This document shows positions 25,040-38,000 of a DNA stretch of 64,000 nt, in pieces. Made by a program: the position numbers and the translations under genes. Below the pieces are notes generated by a model. The model had not been told where the DNA came from, ran no database searches, and saw only the letters and a program-made list of their open reading frames with translations. Source of the DNA: Limanda limanda (taxonomy: Eukaryota > Chordata > Actinopteri > Pleuronectiformes > Pleuronectidae); contig NC_083639.1 of NCBI RefSeq assembly GCF_963576545.1, positions 15,378,118 through 15,442,117 of the forward strand, in the 5' to 3' direction. How positions within the stretch are numbered: position 1 is the stretch's first letter; each line of letters begins with the position of its first letter.

Positions 25040-25115
25040 GAGAGCGTGTCATGGATGCCCTACCTCAGTTACATCTGTATCCTGGCTGTGATTGCGTCCT
25101 TTTGCTCTGGTCCAG
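25040..25115 (+). CDS. slc2a9: SLC2A9-like transporter, internal exon D (first half of TM10)
   Basis: Twenty-five codons plus one nucleotide, between the acceptor ttctctcag (25031-25039) and the donor gtaaaa (from 25116). The translation ESVSWMPYLSYICILAV followed by IASFCSGP matches the GLUT9 helix 10 segment [21 protein letters not shown] recalled from human. The split Gly codon is completed by exon E. The length of 76 nt is characteristic of this exon across class I and II GLUT genes. The SGPG at the junction is the flexible glycine/proline hinge of helix 10. Skipping this exon would shift the frame. Confidence 0.95.
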
Positions 25116-26379
25116 GTAAAATCACTGACCTACATTTCCAGCTTAGATTTCCATCGTTCTTATCCTTTATCCCAATTTTCTTTAACAATCCTTCCTCAGC
25201 ACTCCACTTCATTTGAAACTGCACTTTAAAGAGACTGAGAAAACACTTCTATATCTGTCAGATCTCTTAATTCTCACATGGCTTCAGCTCAGTGGAATCC
25301 TTGTTGAATAATCAGCATCCTCGACTTCATAACTTGCAAGAAAGACACGGAGCTGTCATTGCAGGGTCTTTCATGATATTAAAACAACTGGAGTTTTCAT
25401 CCAACTGGTGCGTCAGTAATTAGATTCACAGTGGAAGGTGCTGCATTGTATTAGTGTGCCACACAGGAGCCATACAGTATAACATAGCATGCCTCTGTAT
25501 CTGCACTGTGGATAGTGTGAGTGTGCACAGCGGATCCTTGTGGGACTTTGACTTTGCTTCAAGGTGAGGCCCATGCTGTCGTCACACATGTGCATATAAG
25601 TACATTTTGGAAAGCTGTCTCTCCAGGGAGCTGTAATCCAATCAAAGAGTCCTGGCTATCAAGAGGAGATGAGCAGTATGTAGTGTGTGTACAAACGGTA
25701 GCTCTTCACAGTGATTGCACACAGAACAACTACTGGGTGTAGTTTTTCTAAGCCCGGAGGACATAGAAAGGTCGAACCACCATACACACACACTCAAACA
25801 CATATGAAATTGAAGGCTGCACAGCGCGGCCTCTATTAAAACGGCATCAGTGCAGCTTTTCATTCAGTGCCTTGCTCAGGTGCACTCGTGTGGGAATTGT
25901 TGAGGGAGGACAGATCATCTCCCGTTTACTTCCACTGCACGATGATGATTTATGGCCTGTTGAGAAAAACTCTCTCACTGCCGAAGAAGGTCGAGGGACT
26001 GGGAGGGAGGAGATGAGCAGAAAGTGCACATGAGGGATTACCCCAGCGGTGCTGCGAACATGCAGTCAGATAAACGAGGGGGCCACGGTTTCTCTCAAGT
26101 CATTTCACCATGCAAACAGTGGCATATCAATGTCAATATCCAAACACCTTGATGATGTGACTCTGTGAAAGTGTTTTAGAAGTGATGAATTAAAGGGCAT
26201 AGCCACAGTGTTTGCAGTCTTGCTGAAGTTTTTGCTACTCTAATCCGAGCCTGAAGATTTTATACCTTGCTCCTGTAAATAAGTACAGTGCATTTTGTGT
26301 TAACAAAAAGATGGAGAAATGGCTTAAAACGCTAAATACGCATAAAAGTTATGAGAGTGAGAGATCGCTGTAAACAATC

Positions 26380-26870
26380 TATGATCAGTTAATAATAAAA
26401 ATAATAATACATTTTCTTTGTAAAGCGCTTTTAAAATGTACTCAAAGGCACTTAACATGGTAAAAACAGTGACAGTTCATACAATACCAACAATGTGACA
26501 TCATACCAGTTAAAAATCAATTATGTACATAAATACATCACAGATTAAAAGCAGATTTAAAAAGGTGAGTTTTTAGCCCATTTTTGAAGGAGGTGAGTGA
26601 GGGAGGATATCTGAGGTGTTGGGGGAGAGAGTTCCAATGGGAGGGGGCAGTGATGGAGAAGGCCCTGGCCCCCCAGGTCCGGTGCTCGGACAGGTTAAGA
26701 AGGGCGAGGAGGTTGGTGTTGGTGGAGGTCAGAGAGCTAGGAGGGGGAGTTTGTGGGGGATTTTGCATGTGATGAGGAGAATTTAAAATTTTAGTCTTTG
26801 TTGAATGGGGAGCCAGTGAAGGTTTTGAAGGACGGGATGATGTGGTCTCTGGTTACCATCAAATCCCACA
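26380..26870 (-). mobile_element. Relic of the 3' end of a non-LTR retrotransposon
   Basis: The minus strand of 26538-26768 reads as the tail of a reverse-transcriptase ORF, with TWGARAFSITAPSHWNSLP followed by FKNGLKTHLF. This is the standard C-terminal pattern of fish L2/CR1-like elements (GxRAFSxxAPxLWNSLP...FKxxLKTxLF). The phrase tttgtaaagcgctttt at about 26417-26432 is typical of its 3' untranslated tail. Only the last ~75 residues remain. The plus-strand frame here (starting at 26584) is a shadow. Confidence 0.7.
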
Positions 26871-28747
26871 TTTTTATAATGTAATAAGAGAAGTCAATAT
26901 GATATTTATCAGTAAGGTTTTGTAACACGAAAATTATATTTAAAGCATATATTAATTTAATAACATAATTTGTAACAATTCTTCATTAAAATGTCTTAAA
27001 ATGACTAGACCTACAGTATGCTACGCTTCTGCTTTACCCACGGCTTGGTCCGCTTCTGCTGTAATCCCCTTCAGACAAACGACATAGGATGCAGTAAAAA
27101 CACACTGCGAATCATTTTGATAGTCAGCAGTTTTTTCCTACCACTCTTTTTATTTATAATCGTTCAAGTTTGTTGAACTTTAATATCTCATCTGTGAACA
27201 TGATTTGTGCCTGACTAATGTCAGGCTACAGACAGTGGAGGTGAAAAAACCCACTCCCCTTATCCCATGCAGCTTCGTGACATCACATCATCCAACTTGT
27301 TCTATGGTTATTGAGACCTCTCGTGGTGAGAGTTATGTAACCTACAAATTACTGATGTGCTCAACAAGTAACTGCAGTTATCTTTTGCAGTCAACTCAGT
27401 GATAAGCATTATTATTTTATCTCAAAGCGTAAAAAGACAACAGATGATTCTCTGTCCAGTAGTGACATTATGACAACAGTAGTTCTGTGGCTTTGGTCAC
27501 AGTTCTGTGACATGAACAAATCATCTGTTGTGGAAGCTTGTTTGTTCCGTCTGACTAAATCCTCATTATTTGCGATTGCTTGACTTGTATTGTCACTGAG
27601 ATGCATCCGGCCTCATTAAGCTGCAGCCTGGAGCTTGTGTGAGCGGTAAATCCAACACCTGGAGGAGAGGATATTTGAGCAGTGGCATCTATAATGAATT
27701 TTTACAGTCTGATTTATTTGCGCAGTGAGGGCACACTTAATGCCTTACCATGCTGCGTTAAGACCCTGACATCGATAATTGGAGGACCAAACTGTGTTTT
27801 TCCATCTTTTTTAGATATCTTTTTCCTTCTGCTATCCCTTGAATTTTTTTTGTGAGACTATACACGTAACTCTTTATGGCAAAATTCTCCTTGATGTGAA
27901 TCTGCCTCATCTTTGTGCGCGTACTGTAAATTGTCCAGATGCAGCCGTACCGTACCGGCCCACTGGGCATCCTCGCTGACTTTCCTCCTCTGTGACACAG
28001 CTAACTGCTCATGGAATCAGCCCCCCCGCCAGTAGAGCTGCTCTTTCTGCACCGTGTTTGGTACTTGATGCCTGAAACCTTGTGCAGGTGAAGTGTGCCC
28101 TGTGATGTGTGAGGGTCCTTGTTCTCCGTGTGAAGGGCGGCCGTAATCACAATATCAAACCCTTCCCCGTTTGTTTTAAAGTGGTCTGTTAAAACGTCCT
28201 TGTTTATATCAAATGATATCAAATGTAATTCCGATTATATATTATATTTTTCATTTTGACCTCTATAGTAAGACAGCATATTAGAGACACTTAAAGGGAT
28301 GAAAATTGATTTCAAGAATGCAGTCTTAATATTAAAAGAATAAAGTCATCATATTTCCAGAAAAAAAAATTGTAAATATAGGGGAAGCTGTAGTTTTATG
28401 TGAATAAAGTCGTAATACTACAGGAAAAAAAGTGAATGAAAGAGAATGAATGAACAATTGGCATAATATTAGTAATACAACCACATTATCATTATCAAGT
28501 ATCTCAACCTCAAAACGGACTTGGAAGAAATTGCCTCTTTTGTACGGGAAGAAAGGTTTGGTGGTGGTTCACTTATCTGTGTGCTATTTAAGGGGTTTTG
28601 TAGACTCTCAAGACACGATGACCCTAGTTCTCCTTGCTGCTTTTTTACCAATCTTTTTTTTTTCCGTCAATGAAAAAAACAAAATACTGTTATCTATGTA
28701 TTCTGTGTTTTTTACTGTAATGGTACTTGTATTGTATTTCATTTCAC

Positions 28748-28777
28748 CGACTCTGCACTCTGCACTCTGCACTCTGC
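28748..28777. repeat. (CTCTGCA)n short tandem repeat
   Basis: Three to four copies of the 7-mer ctctgca in a row after tttcaccga. A minor simple repeat. Confidence 0.85.
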
Positions 28778-31700
28778 TCCCAGTCCAGCCAACCAAATAT
28801 GAGGTACAAATATTTGTTAGGCTGTAAAAGTCAAACTTGTCACAGTGTCAGCAAAAATGTGAATGATACACGTCCCGAGTGGCCCACTGATGCCAGCTGT
28901 ACCAGAGTGAACAGGGTCATAAGAGCCAAATCGAAAACTTTTAGCAAATCAGTTTGTTTGCAGATATAGTTCTATACAGTCATTGCCAAGGCAACACATT
29001 TCATCTACTGTATAAATTGGCATTGCAGAGACACTTTTGCTGCCCGGTCCAATTCTGCTGTATATCATGCATTATGGATACAATGCATCATTAGTTTTAT
29101 TTAGCTGTTATCAAGCTTTGTCCAGAGATGCTTTACACTGAGAATAAACTACTACAAGATTAAGGTGGTCCGTCCTCATGAGATTCCATGAGAGCAATTT
29201 TCCAGAAGGTAATGTTTGAAGGACACTGGTATCCGTTTTAATTCCTTCACTGTTTCTCTCCTTTGAAGAGCAGAACCAGATTTTTGTTTTCCTCCTCTCA
29301 CAAAATTTGGCGGGCTTACTTGAGGTCTTTGGATTTGTGGCTGGCTGCTTTGTCAGTAAAATGATTACAGGCTTGAGTGAAACAGGTTAGATTAAAATCT
29401 GGATGCCAAAAAATGTAATTTACTTCCAGTCGTTTCTCACTACTCCTCCGGCAGACATTGGAAAGTTGTCAGGGTCGTGTGAAATCTGTTTTGGATGAAT
29501 TTTGACTCATGTCACCTCAAAAGTAGAAACCAGCTTGTTTTTAGGTTTGATGACGAAAGGTTTGTGTTGGGTTTTTTTTCAGTGGGGAAAATGTCAAGCT
29601 TCTACTGAGCTGGTTGTGTTTTGGATGGATTATGTATATTAGCTTTTGAGGTCAACTACTGAAGAGAGATAAGTATATAACAAATCAATTCTTGATCCTT
29701 CACACACTGTAAATCTGACAGCCATTGTTAATTTCATTAGTTGTAGCTGTGTAGCTTATATCTATGGCAGCCTTTATGCTTCTTTGACTTTTAATCTTAA
29801 GTATTAACACACGGTCACACATGACTTCTGTTAGACTTATGGCGAAAAAGTGTCCATCAACCTTTTAATACTTACATACTTATGTATTTAATCTCAATCT
29901 ACCCACAATCATAAAAATGTAGACTTATTGTAGATTTCCCTTTTTAACAAGCCTTTCAGGATGTTCAGGAGCTGTGTTTTCTGAGGAGACCGGAGCTCCC
30001 TTTATCACAGTCTCTGGGTTTTCACACTTTGCGTACCTTTCAAAGACACCTATACGACACTAAAGGAAAGAAAAAACACCATATATTTCCTTTTAAAATA
30101 AAGTTTGCCCAGTGCAACAAGCAGGACTGAAATAGTTACTATTCTGAAAATGTCAAGGAAATGTGTGCCTGTCGTGTGGTTCACTGACAAGCTCCTACTC
30201 AGTGTCACACTCAAAAATGTCTCTGCCCGATATCCGAGCTGCCACGTCTGAATACATGCCTGATCAAAATAATTCCAACTCTGCCCATATACTTTTACTT
30301 TTCTCATTGTATACTGTAAACCTCACTTTACGTAGACGTACATGCAATAAGAGACAGGGTTTATGCTGTACCCACGTGAGTAATTCAGTTCTCAGAATAC
30401 CTTCATATATGAAAAGCAGCTTTTTTTTCTCACCTCATATTCACAGTGAGCTTTACTTGTATTATTAAATATGAAACCCTTAATAGAAATGGCCAGAGGT
30501 GTATATTTTCCCCTTTTTCTAGGAATGTTCTCACACATGAGCCCACACATAATAGCTCAATTATAATACCCCTACTTATTTATATTATATGTGGCTCGAT
30601 AAAACAAGAGACAATAATCACTTATATTTGTTGGCATGCAGCACGACCATTGTTGCAATAGATTGTCTTTCACGCTGGGACTATCTCATCATGTTGGATT
30701 CAGTCACAGGGGACACATCTGTGTCACCGTCTTATCTTCATATGCCCCAGATATACAGCTGCAGCCACATCATTTCAACCCATTTTACTAATAATAATGC
30801 TGTGTTCTTTCCGTATCATATGTTACAGTGGTGTGATGAGACCAAAAAAACAACCTTCAGGCTGAACGTGCTCTTTTAAAGGCCTCTGCACCTGGGAGTT
30901 ATATCCTAGGTTGGCACAGCCGCCACCTGATGATGGATGGCACCAGGGGAAGACTGAAACAATAATTCAGGGCATCGCGTAATCCACTAGGCCGTTCATT
31001 TTGTGGACTAACCCCATTTGTTGACGTACTAGGAAGCAGACTACTTATAAACCTGGCAAATATTTGTATCTGTTATAGGTCATAGCAGAAACCTGTGTAG
31101 ATTATAATAATTATTGTATCAGTTAGTTAATTAAACATTACATCAGTAGCAGTATTGTGCTTTTTATTGATTGACATTATCCAATGCAAAGTAGATGTGA
31201 AGAGAGTGTCATTGGCAGCCCAGCAGCAGCAATGGTGTGGACACACATGCCTGCGAAATGCTGTCACGGGCATGGAGGTAGACTTCATCGCCCTTGATGC
31301 ACGAGGCCTGACAACTGATTCCTGCTAGTAATAGTTTAGATTTGCTGTTGACGGCACAGGCTTAAACAACAAAACAACAAAACATGTCCTTGTGATCCAG
31401 CTGACGAAACTAGAACGAGAGAACACAATATTGAAAATAGGCAACTAATAAATGTACAATTTAGTGTCACATTTACCTTTGTCACCAGTGTTTTGAATAA
31501 CAGGCTACAGGTTTGTATTTGTGTGGCTGCTTACTTGTTGAGATACTTTTGAGGTGAATGACTGGGTGGGTAAGTCTTTTGAAATTCATAAATAAAATAT
31601 GACAATTCTGCAAACATTTTTTTCTGTCAGATAAAATGAATAACGATAAGGTATAAAAATGTTATTGTCAAAAAATCCTGTGTCAGAGATAAACGGAATA

Positions 31701-33311
31701 ACGAATGCCTCTTGTGAACAGGGTTTTTTGGTGTAGCCGTTTATTCCTTTGTGCTCTAGAGGAACACACTGTGTCACATTGTTGTTTCACAATAAACACA
31801 ATACACTGATGTAGTTAATGAACAGCCTATTAATGTGTTTTTAAATGTTTTTCGATGACTTTGGGTCCACTGCCCGAGGGCATGAGCCTATATGCAACAG
31901 GACAGATGGATTAATGGTTGGTTTTAGACACTATAAAGATAAATTAAACCCCTTGACTTTCAAGAAAACAGCCTTTTTGTCAGTTTAGTCACTGTCATGT
32001 TTTTATTCATCTTTATGGATGTAGGTTTCCCACAAAAGTGTGCATTTAGTTTTAAATACAGTCTAGAGATTGCATAAACACACACAAATTAAAACTCGAG
32101 CCGAAATTGTCAGACTGGAAAGGAGGTTGAAAATATTCAATATTCAGATATTCACTTCTTCCCCAAAATACTATTTTGAGCTCCAGTAAGAATCATGTTG
32201 CGATGAATGCATTATATTAATTAAATTAAACTGTGTTATTGTGGAATGAAAAGTATGAGTCACAGATGGGCAGCAGCTAAGTAGAATGTGCTGCAGGAGT
32301 TGCCCGAGACATTTCATTTCATCCTGGTTATCCTGCTGTTAATTACTGGAATATATTAGAACTAGCATAACAATAAGCTAGCCTCTTAGGGGTGAGCTAT
32401 ACATATTCAAAATGTAGATTAGGTGTAAAATCGGTATAATTTCATAGTAAAAGTCCCTGCCAATGTTTTCCCACTACACCATTAAACCATCAGTACCATT
32501 AAATGCCCTAACACGCCTGCTGTGGTTACACCTACATTTAAGCTTTCTCCCTTCTCCCTCTCATCTGCAGCCGACTGAACAGCCTGTTTTTGACATGCAC
32601 CACTCACACACATGACTTTAATTGGCATTAGCCTGTAGGTGTTTTCACACAGAAGCAGATTTTCATATGGTTTCAGTGGCATGATTGACAAGTGCAACTC
32701 CTCTGCCAATCAGTGGAGCTGCAGTGAGGAGCACCCATGATGCAGATATGTCCAGTCCGGTTTCCACCGGATCCTTTTTCTGCTGCGAGCTGTAACTAGG
32801 ACTCACCACATAGGATGAATTCTGAACAAATGGTGTGGAGATCATGCTTTGATGTTTCGGAGGAAGGAAATGGTGCATTAAGTTCCCAGGATTTATTTTC
32901 TGGATTTATTGGATAGAAGGTGCGGTTTTATCAACTGACATTTAGGCTTTTTATCATTTTTATCACACTGAACTCTGTTGCCGTTTAAAACAAAGAAAAC
33001 CAAACTGTGTTTGATTTATACTTAATTCAAAGAATCCTCTCCTTGTCCTCCTCCTCCCACCAGGACCACAATGTCATCTCATTAATTCTGAATTGCTGAT
33101 TTTCTTGCCGACACTTTGGTTGAGTGTGTCACATTCTCCCACCTTGTCAACCCAGAGACATCATCTCCCTCCCAGAGCTGTTTCCCAACTGCCTATATAT
33201 AACAACTAACAGGACCATGTATAAATAACAAACTAATACTTGATACAACAGCATCTTACTATGAGTGTTGACTTTCTGATACAGTGTAAAACCTACATAT
33301 ATATATGTGTG

Positions 33312-33745
33312 TGTATCCTGGTATCTTCTCCATGCTATTGAGACTGTGCTAGGAGACACAGCAAACCTTCTTGCGATCACAGGAATGAATGTGCCGTCAT
33401 GGAGGAGCCGGACTACCTGTGCAACATGACTCGGCTGCTGGTACTGCCTCATGCTACCAGTAGTGACAAGGACACCAGCAGAACACAAATCTAGAGAAGA
33501 ATCAGTCAGGAAGGATTAATAGAGAGAACAATTGTCTGTGGCCACCACATGCAGAACGATTCCCTTTTTAGGGGTTGTCTGTTTTTTGTTTCTTCATTGT
33601 ACCTGTTGTCACTTTCATTTGCACCAAAGCAGGTGAGATTGAATCTCAATCCCTTGTGCTTCCTAAATGGACAGATTGATCCCTTAACTGACTTGGTGTT
33701 ATATTGTGAACATTAAGTGTTACCTTCATTATTTCTAAACAGTGT
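33312..33745 (-). mobile_element. Truncated Tc1-like element, second family
   Basis: The minus strand of 33312-33488 encodes MRQYQQPSHVAQVVRLLHDG, then a helix-turn-helix (VIARRFAVSPSTVSIAWRRYQDT), the N-terminus of a Tc1-like transposase family distinct from the one at 17624. The sequence 33600-33745 (caccaaagcaggtgagattg, cttcctaaatggacagattg, gacttggtgttatattgtg) matches the 5' untranslated part of that family as I recall it. The rest of the transposase is missing. Reading continues into short AT/GT simple sequence at about 33292-33316. Boundaries are approximate. Confidence 0.75.
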
Positions 33746-35029
33746 ATACACATACATTATAACAGCTGGAGTCATTGGTATAGAAGAGATCACACAGACA
33801 GATGCAGGTCAAAAAAAAATATTAATCTCCTAAAAGGTGAGAAGTGGTTTGAGAAATATTCTCTGGTAGTCCTCAGAGAGCTGTTCCAGCTGTTGAGCTT
33901 AATTAAATACATGCATACAAATTAGCAGCTTGTCGCTGTTCCAATGCAGAGCAGCAGAGATCGACAACTCCCTTAAGATTTACTGATGTGCTTTGGGACC
34001 AGCAGTCTTCACCAAGTGGTTCTGCTGTTGTCGACTCTAGTACAACGATTTAAGATCAAACCAGTTCGATTTGATCTCTCTCAGTGAGGCTCTGATGACA
34101 AATACCTGCAGCATGGTGCTCTGGAGTTTACTGTATTACTGAGGAGCTGCAGATTTCAAAGACTGGGGTGGTATTGTTGTCCGTCATGGATGTTTTTGAC
34201 TTTTTGTCTTATTTAGCAAGATTACATAAAAACGACTGGATGGATTAGTATACAACTTGGTGAAAGGATTTGGTATGTGTCAGGGAAGAAACCATTAAAT
34301 CATGTTGCAGATCAGACTCTAGGCCATGTGGCAGAAAAGATGTGATGAAATAGATGTCAAATATCTATATACAAAGATATAAGTTTTAAAAAAAGACAAA
34401 TTACTATTGTTTTGGTTTTGCGGTTACGACAAGCAATGTTCTTCTCAGGTATTTGATAGATTGTTGATGTAGACTTTATCGCCACCCCCTGGCCCAGCAT
34501 GCTCATTTGAGCATTTGTGGGTGTTTTTGTGAAGGAGATATATTGTAAAATGAAAGTTGTGTGGATGGAGATTTTCTTTTTTAAATGGACAAGGACCTAT
34601 GCATTTAGAAAATATAAATTTGCAGTAGTGATTTGAGTTGGCTTGTTTATCGAATATGATGTTTGATGTATCCAGCCTGATTTTGACTCAAATTATGAGG
34701 TACTTTCACCTGACCTTAAAAAGATATGACATCATTATCATGATCATAAATGTGGTCTGTTTGATATACTATATGGATTGTTATTCTCTGGTAATCACTG
34801 AAGGCAACACTTCTCAGCTTGTGTCTCACTCCTGGTGCCGCTCTATCATGGTTTATGGTCCTGCAGATGTTAATGACAACAGCGGTTCAGTGGTAGTTGC
34901 TACGACATGAATTATTTGGATTTATTTCTCAGCCCATGTGCTTCCTCTGTGAAGCTTTCACATCATTTACAAGATTGCATCTACCTATTATTATTTATTC
35001 ATTGTATTTACTTGTCTTGCTTAGCTGTC

Positions 35030-35090
35030 GAAGCACTTTGTAAACTCTGTTTTTAGAAAGTGCTGTCCAAATAAATGTATCATAACTATG
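35030..35090 (+). repeat. Possible dispersed repeat tail
   Basis: The phrase gcactttgtaaactctgttt, then agaaagtgctgtccaaataaatg, resembles the 3' tail of fish LINE/SINE elements (gcactttgta...aaagtgctatataaataaa). A short, degenerate match. Confidence 0.4.
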
Positions 35091-38000
35091 ATTTAGAAAA
35101 GGGAGCTACGGTACTTTGTTAACATCCAATGTGAAGACTTCAGAAAAAGGAGTTGCTTTACCAACTACCAGACCTCCCTTTCCCGTTCAACAGTCATGTT
35201 GGGCCCATGTAGTTCGAACACTAAAACCTTTTTGGTGGGGATATGTTGCCTTAAGATATATCATTGAAATTGAATATGGAACAGTTCATTCATTAACATT
35301 AAAGGAATCTCTGGTGAGTTATCAAGTATTAAATTGGAGCCTGTTGATCACAAGCTTGCGTGTATTTGATTGGCTAAAGCAGCACCTTGCTAGATGAATC
35401 TATATACATGCATTTGCAATGTTTAGGCCTCTGCACAGGCGACAGACCCTTAGCCAGAGGTATTACCTTTTTGGGTTGACATCCGTCTGCCCCATTTATG
35501 CCAACATAATAGCCTTGAGGAGATTTAGTCAGATTTGATACAGTTCAGTGTGACTCAAGGATGAACTTAATTGATGTTGGTGCTCAAAGGTCAAAGTCGC
35601 TGTGAACATTGTTTTGCCTTGTGATCACAAAACCTTAGTTAGACCAGAGTCTCACAATGTAACATCTACTATGATCCACGTTTGCAAATTTACAGAATAA
35701 TCTCCTTTGGTGTTTCGCTGTGGATTCTGTGTTTGTTGGCACAATATTTACCATTTATCAGTGGCACTGAAATAAATGGCATTACCTTGGTTGCTATTAG
35801 CAGATGGCACCGTTACACATCTTCTTCAAAGAGCCCCTATAAGGCATCACTTGTATGTTAATGGTGACTTGTTGAATAAAGTTGAATCTAGTTTACAGGA
35901 ATCCAAATGCACTCACCGACATGCATAGATAAGAATGACAGAGGTGAAATAAAAAGGATGTTGAAAAGGACGTTCAGTCCACGTGATTTGATACAACCGT
36001 TGTGTTCATACTGTATGTGGATGTTTGTTCGGCCAGTTTTCTTCTGCTCTGTTAACAGTGCAAAGGTAGCGTGGAGAAAAGCACTGCGACAAACACAAGT
36101 GCTATCAGGCACAGTGCCCACATTCATCAAGGTATCGCCTTTTCACATCTAATCACAATGTGTAATTGGTGTGTGCTGATTTCACGCCTGAAAAAATATT
36201 GTAATTAATCCTGGTCTCTTCCTTATCATGTAAAGCAGAGATTAGAATGTTAATAAACATAAAAATCTCATGCCCATGCTGCCATGCACCCTCCAACCTT
36301 AACAATTTAAATGTGCGCATTGATATTTCGCTGGGTTTGTTGTGTAACTTGAGGCAGCCTGTGCAGAAAGAAGCATCGCATAAGCCCATATTCTTCCTCA
36401 GATCGCTCTGTTTTTTCTGCTCGTTTCCCTCCCTTCATCTCTTCCCTTCAGTGACCTCGTTAGAGATGAAATGTGTGATCGCAAAAGAAAGCGAGTCCCC
36501 ACTCCTCTCTATAAAGTAAATAAGGGCGAGGGATCAATTGCAGTTTCCACCACCCACAGCCAAGAAAGAAAGTGCTGTCACAAAGTGTTCTCACTTTGAG
36601 CAGACGATCATTGATTTCTATAACAGAAGATGATAATTAAGGTCTTCTCAAAAAGTCAGTGTAATGTTATAAAACATAAAGCATTCTTTGAGCTTGGTTA
36701 TCCTGTGAGGGATTAATTATTGTCCTTATTAATTAGAGTTAATGCTTTGTCTTTGTTTTGGTGGCAACAATTGTGCCGGGCGGCATCGTCAACAAAAGAC
36801 GGAGCATAAGATCTTCAGAGGAAACTTTTAAACATTTTAAATTGAAATGTCAAATTACATTTGCTGTTGGGGTTGAGGTTCTACAGAGAACCTATGTATA
36901 TACTGCTCTGCACAGTGCTTATGTGTATGGGTTAGACACTTTATACCGTGTCCCATACAACCCACTGCAGTGAAGAGTTGGATTTTCAAAAAAAACAAGC
37001 CTGTGCTGAAAAGGAAGTAAAGCCAGATCTTACTTCCATTTCTTTAAACAAATTGAAACTGAATTCAAATGTCCTGTCGTTCATGCAGCTATTTCATGAA
37101 TTCTTTATTTGATTTGAGGAAAGGTGACATCCAGGAGGAAATATCTCGAGTGAAACATTGTAACCTTCACTCTTTTTTCTACCTGTGTGATCCTCTAGCC
37201 TGATCAGGGGTGGGGAGCTGCTCTGATCAAGGACCATTGTTATGGATCATACTTTGCAGACCGAATATAAATTAAGATAAGATCCACACACCGGGGAAAT
37301 TCAGTAAAACATTCATATCATATAAATCTAATGTGATGGCCGGGACTGCTTTTCTTTGGTGAGATATCTGATGATGATGAAACTAAAATTTTGCTCAAAC
37401 AAATCCTCAGCCTCATGCCATGCACGGAGTGAAAACAAAGTAATTCCTTCCTCTTGTCAAACTCTGCAGTATTCCCACACACAAAATGGTGAGCTTAATG
37501 CCCTTTGTTATGTCTGTTTCCTCTCAAGTCAGAGAGAAAAACATCAACACATGAATGATCCTCCCTTGCCGTGTCTTTGAGAGTTTCTTGAGTATCTGGT
37601 GCCATATCAGCAATCTGCTCTGCAATTGTTTTTTCTGGACCAACTGACTCTTGTCTGTGTCTGTTGCAGCAGCTCCACAGCAGTAACATCAGGGCTCCTG
37701 CACAAAATCTCACTCACCACTGGCTTGTCTTTCAAATTGATGGAAACTTAATCGAAAGCCTTCCGGGTGCTTTTTCCTGCTGCCATGATGCCTGTCAGCG
37801 ATGACATGTAACAGCTGTGTTTCACACCCCCTGACTGACATGTTTTATGAGATTTGCTTCATGTCCTGCGTCACATCCAGTGTTCTCACCATTCAGTGTC
37901 AACACACATAGTAAAGTATCGTCCATCATTCTCCCTCCATTGTAATGAATGGTCTCATTCATCTGTTCTAAATTCTGAACAAAATAAAAATAAAATTTTT

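Noticed and set aside
26584..26772. Plus-strand frame with GYLRCWGREFQWEGAVMEKAL
   Set aside because: The minus strand carries the reverse-transcriptase tail pattern, so this is a shadow of the retroelement relic.
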